Source: Candidatus Brocadia sp.
Lineage (GTDB): Bacteria > Planctomycetota > Brocadiia > Brocadiales > Brocadiaceae
Length of the DNA: 57,763 nt
Direction of reading: 5' to 3'
Assembly (NCBI GenBank): GCA_013360945.1
Contig: JABWAQ010000008.1
Location: forward strand, 1 to 57,763
Of the stretch, positions 46,305 through 54,620 are shown in pieces. The first letter of the stretch is position 1. Each line of letters starts with the position of its first letter. The position numbers and the translations under genes are program-made. The notes under the pieces are model-generated. The model searched no databases and had not been told where the DNA came from. It worked only from the letters and a program-made list of their open reading frames with translations.

Positions 46305-49300
46305 ATGAGGAGCAAAGCAGAAGCTGGGAGCGATCTTAGTCGTGAACTTGTCGGGTTAGCAGCGAAAGCAATTGCTGCAGATAAGGTTTCCAGCTCCTCG
46401 AACGCCCTGCTTGGCCAGGTGCTATCCAAAGCAGGGATGACAGAAATACTGAACCCTCTTGGCACAGAAAGTTTTCCTTCACCGGCGGCGATCTTTGATG
46501 CCTTTGCGCCTGGTGGTGTACCGGCGCTGCGTCGGCACTTCGGACAGTTTTTTGAAGTAGTTGCTATGCCAGGCGAAAAATTTAACGGCAATTTTCAGCC
46601 TGGTGATTTATTGGTGCGGCGAGCCTGGGGAGAAGGCGGCATGGCACATGTGGCCTTGTTGGTTACGGGTGAGGCTCTCCAGGCAAAGGAATTGGCTTCC
46701 CTGGGGCTGCGTCCTGAAAGCAGGCGGCCGGGACTTTATGCGGAAGTTATCGACGCCGGGCCTTTCCCCCATCGTCTTGGAGATAAGTTTGCGCGGCGCT
46801 TAGGCAATGAAAATGGGCAGCTTGGTCATGACAGCTTGATTCTCCGGGTTCGACACGATGCCGTAAATTCCCTCCGACCCCTTGCCCCGACCCTGGAAGA
46901 GCAAGGAACCCAGCAGCCCACAGCAGCGGGAGAGTCTGCCGAGAACGCTCCACCAAGCGCTGTGTCCAGTTGGCCCCTGGGAGTCGATTTGTACCAGGGA
47001 AATCGCATTGACGCCGCAGGGTTCAAGAACCTGAAGAACCGGGGGAAGACATTTGCCATCGCGAAGTCGTCTCAGGGGACGATGACAGACGGAGGCTTTC
47101 GAAACTACTACCGCTGGATTCGAGAGAGCGGAATGATTCGAGGTTCCTATCACTTCTTCGCGAACAAATGGGGAGGCGTGCCGCAGCCCTGGCTCCACGG
47201 GTCGATCGCTGATCAAGCGAACGTTGTCGTCTCGCTGGTCAATCGTCTGGGGCCGGGCGACCTGGCTCCGGCACTTGATCTTGAGGACGAGCCGAGGCTG
47301 CCGACTGGCGGGGCAGTGCCGGCTGGCTCACCACCAGGGACCGGGCGTTACCCGCTCGATCAGGGGATAACGAACGCGCAGCAGGGATACCACTACAGAC
47401 GCACTGTTTATGCGAACTGGCAGGTCGGACGCGACGAACTCCTGGCCGACATTCAGGATTTTCTCGACCGCATAGAGACCGCTCTCGGCCGTACACCGCT
47501 GATCTACACCTCCCACATGTGGAGGGATACTGACATGATGAACAATCCACAGGTGCTGTCGCAATATCCGCTGTGGACCGTCTATCATGGCGAACCTGAC
47601 TTGAGGGGCATCAGGGTGGGCGCTTGGGGCAGGAACTGGGCTTTCATTCAATATGCAGAACAAGGGGAAAGGTACTGGGGATTGAATCCATACACGGAAC
47701 CCAATATCGATGTCGCAGGGATCGACTTCGACGCGTACAACGGTACGATCTACGGGTTGCGTGGTCTCGCCGACCTGGGTCACACCGCCCCGCACCTGGT
47801 AGGCAACCAGGAATGCATCGCATACACTGAGGCCGATGGCAGAGTACATCTTCTGGAACTAGTCGCCGGGACCTGGCGTGACCAAGACCTGTCCACCATT
47901 ATCCCCTCTGCGCCCATCGCTGTAGGCGATCCGGCGGCGATCGGTATTGGCAGCGAACAAATCATCCTCTACCGGACGAGCAAGGGAAACATTCATGCCC
48001 TCGCCCGTTCGCTAACGAACGTCAACGCCCTGTGGTCAGAGCTCGCAACCGGGCCCGCGGCAATTGATGACCCCTTTGTAACGCTTGTCCAGAACAACGT
48101 TCACGTGGTGTATTGGAACGAATTCAACCGTCATATTCATCTTTCCAGACAAGGAGGTGGCACCTGGGATGCCACGCATACCGCAGATTTGGCCGCGATT
48201 CCCTCCACACCGTATGCCTCTGGCAGCGCGGTTGCGTATCTGCACCAGAACGTGCTTCACTTCGTCTCCCGCGCAGGCGGTGATGGCCACCTGATTGACT
48301 CTTACCGTGCTGGAGCTGGCGGCTCGTCAGACAATCTGACGGCCACGGCGCGCGACAATGCCGGGCATCCGCCGCCCGCTGCAACTTATCGGCCAGCCAC
48401 CTACACGCCTACGGGCAGGGTGGCGCGGATAGTATTCCGTGCCGTGAGGGGAGACATCTGGCAGATCGAGCGCGATACGCTCAATGCGACGAACTTGAGG
48501 GCGACAGCCGTGGATGCCTCAAACGCGGGAGGAGTTGCTCCAGCCGCAGTCGGAAGCCCAACCGCCATCTTCGTAGGCGTACCTCACATCTTCTATCGCA
48601 CGGTCACCGGGAGGATTATCGACCTCTTTGGTGACATAAACAACCTACGCTGGCGGGAAGTATGCATCGACGCCGCAGCCGATCCGACCGCCTTTGTCGA
48701 CAGGCTCGGGCATGCCGCTGTCAGTTTCCGCGCCATCGACGGCACTATCCGGGTTGCCCGATTCGTGAACGGCACATGGATGTGTGAGAATGCAACCCGG
48801 CCGCAGAGTGGGGGATCCGGTGAAAGTGCTCAGGGGGGACCGGAAGCAGCAGTAACTCAACGGACGTGGGAGGACGCACCACTTACACCGGTACTCCACC
48901 TCGAAAAGCTCAAAATCTCCGGCCTCCCGGAGATTATTTTAATGCCTGGAAGTGGCAGGCGTTACGAGGGTTTCTTTGCGACCCCGATACACCTCCGGAG
49001 AGATCAAACAAGCTACGCGCAATCAAGCCAAAAGGAAATTGAAATTACCGGCCGGATTCAGATGGAAGAGGCGGGCACACGGCGAAACTATGACCGTAAG
49101 AAAGATGGTACGGATTGGCCCCTGGGGGGGAGTGAGGGATCTGCGCCGGTGAAAGCGGTGAGCGCCGACGGGCCGTCGAGCAGTACCGCCTTCACTTCGA
49201 AGGTCAGGCCGGATGGAACGTTTACCTTCAGCACGCGTATTGGCGTCGACGGGTACACGCGCAGCCTTACCATCTACCCGAAAGTTGAGCTCAAAGGCGG

Positions 49301-50201
49301 CAAGACCGTCTCAGCTACCATTGTTCTGGAGTTGCTTGATCTGGATGGTTTCCTTGCGCTGGTCGATCCAAAAGAGAAGGTTCGCCCGGCATCCCAAACC
49401 CACCTGGAATTTTTGGCCTCGGTTCGCAAGATTTATCAGGGCGGACCCAATGATCCACTTAGCGGCGCTTTTGACTGGGTCTTGTACAGGAATCGTAAGG
49501 TAAAACCACTGGTTGCCCCTGGCACGGCGGAAGATCAGCGGTTTCAACTTTATAAGAATTGGGTCTTTGCCGACAGGGAGTGGGTGGATATCGGGCACGT
49601 TCTCACGGGAATCGAAGGATCGCCGAAACAGGAACCATCCAAGGATCAGAGCGTTCCACTGCCTCGACGGCCTGAGCTACTTGTGACTTGGGCAGGCGAC
49701 CTTGGCAGTGCGCTTCAGGCGTATATTAAGGATTTTTGGAACGCCATTGACACAGGCGCTCCACTGGATCTCAATGAATACCTTAGGAAACGCGCCAGTC
49801 AATTTGATTTAACCGGAGACATCGATGGCATTAATATCGGGAGCGTTTACGATGCCTCACGTTCTCTTGCCGGGAATCTGCGCGCTTATTATGGCCAAAA
49901 AAGCCGTCGCCGCTATCACGAGTTCATTGCCAACTCGAAGGACGAAAACGGCAAGGCGGAACTACCGCTAGTGGCCGGCAAAAAGCCCCCGCAGCTTTCG
50001 AAGCAGGCACGGCAGGCGATTGCCGTAAATACCCGGGAGTTTCTTGTTCCTCTCTGGATATACGGCAAACTTTATGGCGGAGCGGATCCCGCCAAACGCA
50101 AACTGATCGACGAAATCATGAAGGTCGATTCTCCGGAGATGGATATGGTCGTCGAATATTTTGTACGCTTTCTTGAGGATGGACTGGCGAGAGAACCATG
50201 A
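46305..50201 (+). CDS. giant protein: papain-like module, GH25 muramidase, beta-propeller
   Basis: 1298 residues from the ATG at 46305 (ACAAGGAGG 10 bases before; open frame begins at 46272). Residues 10-185 repeat the papain-like module of the upstream giant (QPGDLLVRRAWGEGGMAHVALLV; H115, H156). A linker leads to a GH25 lysozyme (225-485): GVDLYQG with Asp228, GSYHFF, ALDLEDE with Asp325/Glu327, and AFIQYAEQGERYWGL...IDVAGIDFDAY; an insert of about 35 residues splits it. Residues 490-850 look like a PLL/fucose-lectin-type beta-propeller. The C-terminal 400 residues include DREWVDIGHVLTGIEG and TWAGDLGSALQAYI, unrecognised. No signal peptide. G+C is much higher here than in the left part. 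Probable cell-wall-cleaving effector. Confidence 0.8.
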   Translation: MRSKAEAGSDLSRELVGLAAKAIAADKVSSSSNALLGQVLSKAGMTEILNPLGTESFPSPAAIFDAFAPGGVPALRRHFGQFFEVVAMPGEKFNGNFQPGDLLVRRAWGEGGMAHVALLVTGEALQAKELASLGLRPESRRPGLYAEVIDAGPFPHRLGDKFARRLGNENGQLGHDSLILRVRHDAVNSLRPLAPTLEEQGTQQPTAAGESAENAPPSAVSSWPLGVDLYQGNRIDAAGFKNLKNRGKTFAIAKSSQGTMTDGGFRNYYRWIRESGMIRGSYHFFANKWGGVPQPWLHGSIADQANVVVSLVNRLGPGDLAPALDLEDEPRLPTGGAVPAGSPPGTGRYPLDQGITNAQQGYHYRRTVYANWQVGRDELLADIQDFLDRIETALGRTPLIYTSHMWRDTDMMNNPQVLSQYPLWTVYHGEPDLRGIRVGAWGRNWAFIQYAEQGERYWGLNPYTEPNIDVAGIDFDAYNGTIYGLRGLADLGHTAPHLVGNQECIAYTEADGRVHLLELVAGTWRDQDLSTIIPSAPIAVGDPAAIGIGSEQIILYRTSKGNIHALARSLTNVNALWSELATGPAAIDDPFVTLVQNNVHVVYWNEFNRHIHLSRQGGGTWDATHTADLAAIPSTPYASGSAVAYLHQNVLHFVSRAGGDGHLIDSYRAGAGGSSDNLTATARDNAGHPPPAATYRPATYTPTGRVARIVFRAVRGDIWQIERDTLNATNLRATAVDASNAGGVAPAAVGSPTAIFVGVPHIFYRTVTGRIIDLFGDINNLRWREVCIDAAADPTAFVDRLGHAAVSFRAIDGTIRVARFVNGTWMCENATRPQSGGSGESAQGGPEAAVTQRTWEDAPLTPVLHLEKLKISGLPEIILMPGSGRRYEGFFATPIHLRRDQTSYAQSSQKEIEITGRIQMEEAGTRRNYDRKKDGTDWPLGGSEGSAPVKAVSADGPSSSTAFTSKVRPDGTFTFSTRIGVDGYTRSLTIYPKVELKGGKTVSATIVLELLDLDGFLALVDPKEKVRPASQTHLEFLASVRKIYQGGPNDPLSGAFDWVLYRNRKVKPLVAPGTAEDQRFQLYKNWVFADREWVDIGHVLTGIEGSPKQEPSKDQSVPLPRRPELLVTWAGDLGSALQAYIKDFWNAIDTGAPLDLNEYLRKRASQFDLTGDIDGINIGSVYDASRSLAGNLRAYYGQKSRRRYHEFIANSKDENGKAELPLVAGKKPPQLSKQARQAIAVNTREFLVPLWIYGKLYGGADPAKRKLIDEIMKVDSPEMDMVVEYFVRFLEDGLAREP

Positions 50202-50854
50202 TGCCTCACAACAAAGGAGCCGGAGTGAATTTCTTCATAAAACGGCAGTGCTAGTATTGTTTAGCATTTCGAAATGATCAGAGGTTACACGATGCGACGT
50301 GCAGAAGTTGAAAACAGGGTAAAAGCTAAAATACATTATTTTTTCCTCATGTCAAGCAGAAAATACAAACGATTCCGATTGAGGCAAGACGTCATACCAG
50401 CAAGACAATTGAAACCACAGATTTCGCAGATTACACAGATAAAGATTTTTGGTAATAGTTCACCGCAGAGGGCGCGGAGAAGGAGGAAAAATAATGGAAA
50501 GGAAGAATTGTTGTGTTCTGTTGATGTTCTATCTCTATCGCATCCTCAGCGATCTTTGCGTTCTTTGCGGTGGGTTGAAATATAACTATTTTTCTGACAA
50601 ATCAAAATCTTTCAGAACGACCAAAAGAAATCCCGGGGGCAAAAGGTGCTGCCTATAACACGAAAACCTCTGAGGTTTGCAATCTTCCTGCTCAATCTAT
50701 CATCCATTATGACCATATTAGCCTTCAATGTTATTCTGATAATGAAACATGCGGTGTTTTTTCCCCTGTTATAAACTAAAAATACCATGAGAAGGCACTT
50801 TACCAGGTTGTACTATCTACATACCTTTTTATCAAAATAAGGAGATAAGAATAT
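50202..50854. other. intergenic region with dispersed repeats
   Basis: Short ORFs here are driven by repeat DNA: CCACAGATTTCGCAGATTAC and CACCGCAGAGGGCGCGGAGA (near 50461) face an inverted TCTTTGCGTTCTTTGCGGTG (50554-50573), a common palindromic repeat type. I see no gene. A stretch near 50660-50760 has no feature. Confidence 0.5.
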
Positions 50855-51034
50855 ATGATTGGTAACGTCATGTCAAGGATTTCAACTGATAGCGTAGAAG
50901 CGGTAAAAATGGCAATGGATTCCATGAAGATGCAGGGTGAAACAGTACTGAAACTTATTGACGAGCAGAAACAGGTAACGAAAGGTGTTCGTAATCCTGA
51001 AGGAATAGGTAAAACAGTAGACGTTTATGTGTAA
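50855..51034 (+). CDS. YjfB-like putative motility protein
   Basis: A 59-residue protein: one long amphipathic helix region (STDSVEAVKMAMDSMKMQGETVLKLIDEQ) ending GIGKTVDVYV, the tail typical of YjfB_motility (PF14070) proteins. GGAG lies 11 bases before the ATG. Members occur near flagellar or chemotaxis genes elsewhere, and their role is unproven; none are near here. It may instead be an accessory of the giant-protein cluster upstream, or an isolated gene. Confidence 0.7.
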   Translation: MIGNVMSRISTDSVEAVKMAMDSMKMQGETVLKLIDEQKQVTKGVRNPEGIGKTVDVYV

Positions 51035-51367
51035 TATGGGCTTAACTTCAAAACAATATCAGGAGCAAATTGAGATGCATGTGTCTCCAGAACTTACCCT
51101 TTAACATCGAAATGGGTGTCTTTCCCAGGAACAGTTCGCCCTTTCCTTCCCACCATGGGCGGACAATATCTATTGTCCAGGTGTTTCTTCTTCCTCCTCG
51201 ATAGGTGAATTTAAATGGGGGAAACTGCCACCTTCTCAAAGTCTTGGTACAAATCGACCCTCATATCCTTCCTGCAATTTCCTGAAAAAAGACACTATTC
51301 ATTTGGTCAGAAATGCCGGGTAATGTCCGTTGAAGGATAAACTTGACAAAAATAGATGTGAACCGTA
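51035..51367. other. intergenic region, nothing recognised
   Basis: A 63-codon minus-strand frame (51048-51239) has no ribosome site or family resemblance. No RNA or repeat seen. Confidence 0.4.
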
Positions 51368-51421
51368 TAATCCCAAGATGCCTGACATTGTGGGATTAGA
51401 CTGTGGTATTGTTATACCACA
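51368..51421. promoter_or_regulatory. adjacent palindromes upstream of oxidoreductase
   Basis: TAATCCCA (51368-51375) pairs with TGGGATTA (51391-51398), immediately followed by TGTGGTAT-TGTT-ATACCACA (51402-51421). No T-tract. The pair could be operator sites or a small repeat. Confidence 0.4.
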
Positions 51422-51587
51422 TGAGATGCTTTCTTGAAAAATTCACAAAGAAGGATGACATACGTTACATCAAGCTTCTTCAAGGTATTCCCTTGCCCTT
51501 TGTAAAATATTGATTATTGATTGTCTCAACGATTAAAGGGCCACTTCATCAAATCCCGCAAATAGCCTAAATTTTAAGAAATGAATT

Positions 51588-53612
51588 ATGAGCAAATTGT
51601 TTGACGGAATACATATTGGCCAAATGGCGTTAAAAAACAGGATAATGATGTCTGCCATGGACCTTGGATTTACCTCAGATGGTGCCATTAACGACCGGAT
51701 TGTCAATTTTTATCGGGAACGGGCGAAGGGGGGCGTTGGTTTTATCGTCGTGGGGGGCTGTTATCCGGAAATAAACGGTAAGGTCTGGAAGAGTATTATC
51801 GGGCTGGACAAGGACGAATTACTTCCGGGGCTGAAAAAACTGACCGACGCCATTCACGAATATGATGTTCGTGTTGCAGCTCAAATTCTTCACGGTGGTA
51901 GAAGCGCTTCATCCTTTTTTACCAAGATGCGACCCGTTGCACCCTCTCCGCTGACCCATAGAAGTATCAAGCAGGAGCCTCATGCCCTGACGATCCCGGA
52001 GATTAAAATGGTTATCGATAAGCATGTCAGCGCTACAACAAGGGCAAGAGAGGCAGGCTTTGACGCCGTGGAACTTCACGGGGGGATGGGATATCTTATC
52101 AATCAGTTCCTCTCAAAGGCTACCAACAAACGCGATGATGAATACGGCGGAAGCCTTGAAAATCGAGCCCGTTTTGCAAGGGAGATGATTATTGCAATAC
52201 GGGAAACGGTTGGAAAGGATTATCCTATCATCTTTAGAATGTCAGGCGATGACTTTGTGGAAGAGGGGCTCAAGATAGACGAAAGTCTGGAAATTGCTAA
52301 AATATTGGAACAGGCTGGCGCCGATGCCTTTAACGTGTCTCCCGGCTGGCACGAGAGCAAGACTCCCATCATGTTGATGGCAATTCCGCGTATGGCTTAT
52401 GCATTCCTTTCGGAGAAGATCAGATCACAGGTAAAGGTTCCTGTCATTGCCTCAGTAAGGATAAATGACCTTAAATTAGCGGAAGAGATTTTAGAGAATG
52501 AACAGGCGGATATGGTATCTGTCGGCAGACCCCTGATCGTGGATCCGGAACTGCCAAATAAATATAAAAATGGACAACTTGACGACATCAGGACCTGCAT
52601 TGCCTGTAATCAGGGGTGTTTTGACTCCTTGCTTAATTTCAAACCGGTCTCTTGTACGTATAACGCCATGGCCGGGCATGAAGGTGAATATAAAATAATC
52701 AGGACAAGTAAACCCAGGAAGGTTGTAGTGGTGGGTGGAGGACCTGGCGGTATGGAGGCCGCTCGTGTCCTGGCATTAAGGGGACACCATGTTACCCTCT
52801 ACGAAAGAAATAATCAACTGGGTGGTCAATTACGATATGCATTTATTCCCCCTGGACGTGAAGAAATACAAAATATTTTAACACATCTGGAAAAACAGAT
52901 TTCAAAACTCAAGGTAACGGTAAAAACGGGGAAAGAGGCAGATTTGCAGTCCATAAGAGAAGAGCGGCCTGACGCGATAATTGTAGCAACGGGGGGGAAT
53001 CCCATCATGCTCAATCTCCCTGGAATAGAAGGGAAAAATGTATGTGTTGCCAGTGCTGTATTGGACGGTAAGGTATCTGTGGGGAGAGACGTAGTCATTA
53101 TTGGCGGTGGAACGGTTGGATGTGAAGTGGCCTTGCATGTGGCCAAGCAGGGGGCAATGAGGCCGGACATAGCCTGTTTTCTCCTGAAACACAAAGTGCT
53201 TAACGACAGGGAAGTAGTTGAGTATACGACAAAAGGAAATCGAAACATAACCATTCTGGAAATGAAAAGAAAGATTGGCGGAGGCTTTGGCATATCTACG
53301 AGATGGGTCATCCTTAATGAATTAAAGAGTGCAGGAGTAAATGAGATAGTGGAGGTAAAAGTAAAAGAGATTGTAAACAACTCCAGCGGTAATGGACAAA
53401 GAAATGGCGGAGTAATCTATGAAAAGGACGGTCAGGAACATTTTATCAGGGCCGATACCATTATCGTTGCCGTAGGATACAGCCCTAATGATGAACTCCG
53501 GAAACAGATAGAAGGTAAATTCGCGGAGTCATACTTTATTGGTGATTGCGTTAAGGTACGTACCGCATTGGAAGCCATCCATGAAGGGTTTGAAGTGGCT
53601 TTAAAGATATAA
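51588..53612 (+). CDS. FadH-like flavoprotein (old yellow enzyme plus FAD/NAD domains)
   Basis: Cytoplasmic oxidoreductase of 674 residues in the 2,4-dienoyl-CoA reductase/trimethylamine dehydrogenase group. N-terminal FMN TIM barrel (about 1-340): LKNRIMMSAM, HGGRSAS, ELHGGMGYLINQFLS, SVGRPLIVDPELP. A [4Fe-4S] motif CIACNQGC...C at about 343-362. Then FAD- and NAD(P)-binding Rossmann units with VVVGGGPGGMEAARVLALRG and VVIIGGGTVGCEVALHVAKQG. It reduces conjugated double bonds or related substrates with NAD(P)H. The next gene is a crotonase, consistent with acyl-CoA or aromatic metabolism, or with lipid remodelling; exact substrate unknown. Confidence 0.88.
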   Translation: MSKLFDGIHIGQMALKNRIMMSAMDLGFTSDGAINDRIVNFYRERAKGGVGFIVVGGCYPEINGKVWKSIIGLDKDELLPGLKKLTDAIHEYDVRVAAQILHGGRSASSFFTKMRPVAPSPLTHRSIKQEPHALTIPEIKMVIDKHVSATTRAREAGFDAVELHGGMGYLINQFLSKATNKRDDEYGGSLENRARFAREMIIAIRETVGKDYPIIFRMSGDDFVEEGLKIDESLEIAKILEQAGADAFNVSPGWHESKTPIMLMAIPRMAYAFLSEKIRSQVKVPVIASVRINDLKLAEEILENEQADMVSVGRPLIVDPELPNKYKNGQLDDIRTCIACNQGCFDSLLNFKPVSCTYNAMAGHEGEYKIIRTSKPRKVVVVGGGPGGMEAARVLALRGHHVTLYERNNQLGGQLRYAFIPPGREEIQNILTHLEKQISKLKVTVKTGKEADLQSIREERPDAIIVATGGNPIMLNLPGIEGKNVCVASAVLDGKVSVGRDVVIIGGGTVGCEVALHVAKQGAMRPDIACFLLKHKVLNDREVVEYTTKGNRNITILEMKRKIGGGFGISTRWVILNELKSAGVNEIVEVKVKEIVNNSSGNGQRNGGVIYEKDGQEHFIRADTIIVAVGYSPNDELRKQIEGKFAESYFIGDCVKVRTALEAIHEGFEVALKI

Positions 53613-53624
53613 TTCTTCCAGAAA

Positions 53625-53650
53625 GCATAACGTAGCATAGCCGTAACCAA
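53625..53650 (-). repeat. dispersed 26-base repeat
   Basis: Inverted copy of the word at 18714, 20284 and 27714. Confidence 0.45.
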
Positions 53651-53748
53651 AAAAGCTCAACCACAAAGAACACAAAGTTTTTACACAAAGATCACAAAGA
53701 AAATCTTATAGAAAAAAGTTTTATACAGCAATAATAAACAAAATGATA

Positions 53749-53764
53749 ATTTCCTATACAATCA
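53749..53764 (-). repeat. inverted GATTGTATAGGAAAT repeat
   Basis: Inverted short copy of the 4825/19545 word, 11 bases upstream of the crotonase start. Confidence 0.35.
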
Positions 53765-53774
53765 AGTTATAACA

Positions 53775-54581
53775 ATGAAAGACATCCGCATGAATCGGGG
53801 TGATAACTCCGGTTATGACCACATCGAATTTGAAGAAATTTCCGGAGATAATAGCAAGGCTATTGGCATTATCTACATGAAAAAACCTCCCCGTAATTCC
53901 ATAGGGTCGTGGCTTCTGGATGCCATCTATGACAAGATGGATCAATACGAGGGCAATGATAAGATTGGCGCTATTATTATTGCCAGCAAGCTCAGGGGGG
54001 TATTCAGTGATGGCGCCGATCGTGACGAACTCTTTGGCTCATGGATTTCAGGTCTGGTGGCAGAAAAAAACTATGAGCGATTCAAACGCGCCCATGATAT
54101 GTTTGTAGAAATCGAAAATTGCAAGAAACCTGTTATCGCTGCTATCAATGGTGTTACGATAGGCGCCGGTTTAGAGCTTGCCATGTTGTGTGATCTTCGT
54201 GTTGCATCAGAAATCTCCTTCTTTAGCCTGCCTGAGGCGAAACCTGAACTGAGCATTATTCCGGGACTTGGCGGCACACAGCGCCTGCCACGTTTCATTG
54301 GTGCCGCCCGCGCCAAAGAGATGCTGTTTCTGGGGAAGATGCTCCGGGCAGAGACGGCTCTGGAGTGGGGCCTTGTCAACCAAATAGCGCCCCATAAAGA
54401 AGTTTTAGACCATACCGTTGCTCTGGCAAAGACTTTACTGGAACGAGATGCGCGCGCGCTTAAAGAGATGAAGAAATGTATTAATTATGCCGTAGAGAAT
54501 GATATTCTAAAAGGCATCGAATATGAGGTAGGACTCTTTGCTGAGATGATGCGATTAAAGCTCGTGGGCAAAAACAGATAA
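53775..54581 (+). CDS. enoyl-CoA hydratase/isomerase family protein
   Basis: Crotonase-fold protein of 268 residues. Typical segments: GVFSDGADRDEL (first oxyanion loop), AAINGVTIGAGLELAMLCDLRVASE (second oxyanion glycine and the Glu region), and PEAKPELSIIPGLGGTQRLPRFIGAARAKEMLFLGKML. The catalytic-loop spacing differs from canonical hydratase by two residues (PEAKPELSIIPG), so hydratase, isomerase or thioesterase chemistry all remain possible. The first residues extend beyond the normal start; the ATG at 53775 has no clear ribosome site. It follows the FadH-like gene by 160 bases and precedes the debranching gene by 40. Confidence 0.85.
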   Translation: MKDIRMNRGDNSGYDHIEFEEISGDNSKAIGIIYMKKPPRNSIGSWLLDAIYDKMDQYEGNDKIGAIIIASKLRGVFSDGADRDELFGSWISGLVAEKNYERFKRAHDMFVEIENCKKPVIAAINGVTIGAGLELAMLCDLRVASEISFFSLPEAKPELSIIPGLGGTQRLPRFIGAARAKEMLFLGKMLRAETALEWGLVNQIAPHKEVLDHTVALAKTLLERDARALKEMKKCINYAVENDILKGIEYEVGLFAEMMRLKLVGKNR

Positions 54582-54620
54582 CCGTAAAAAAACGTTCTAA
54601 AAAACTCTCTTTCCCCTCAT

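Noticed and set aside
50274-50585. 103-codon plus-strand ORF
   Set aside because: Produced by CACAGATT/CGCAGAG-type repeat DNA and its inverted copy.
51048-51239. 63-codon minus-strand ORF
   Set aside because: No ribosome site and no family resemblance; could be a remnant but nothing supports it.
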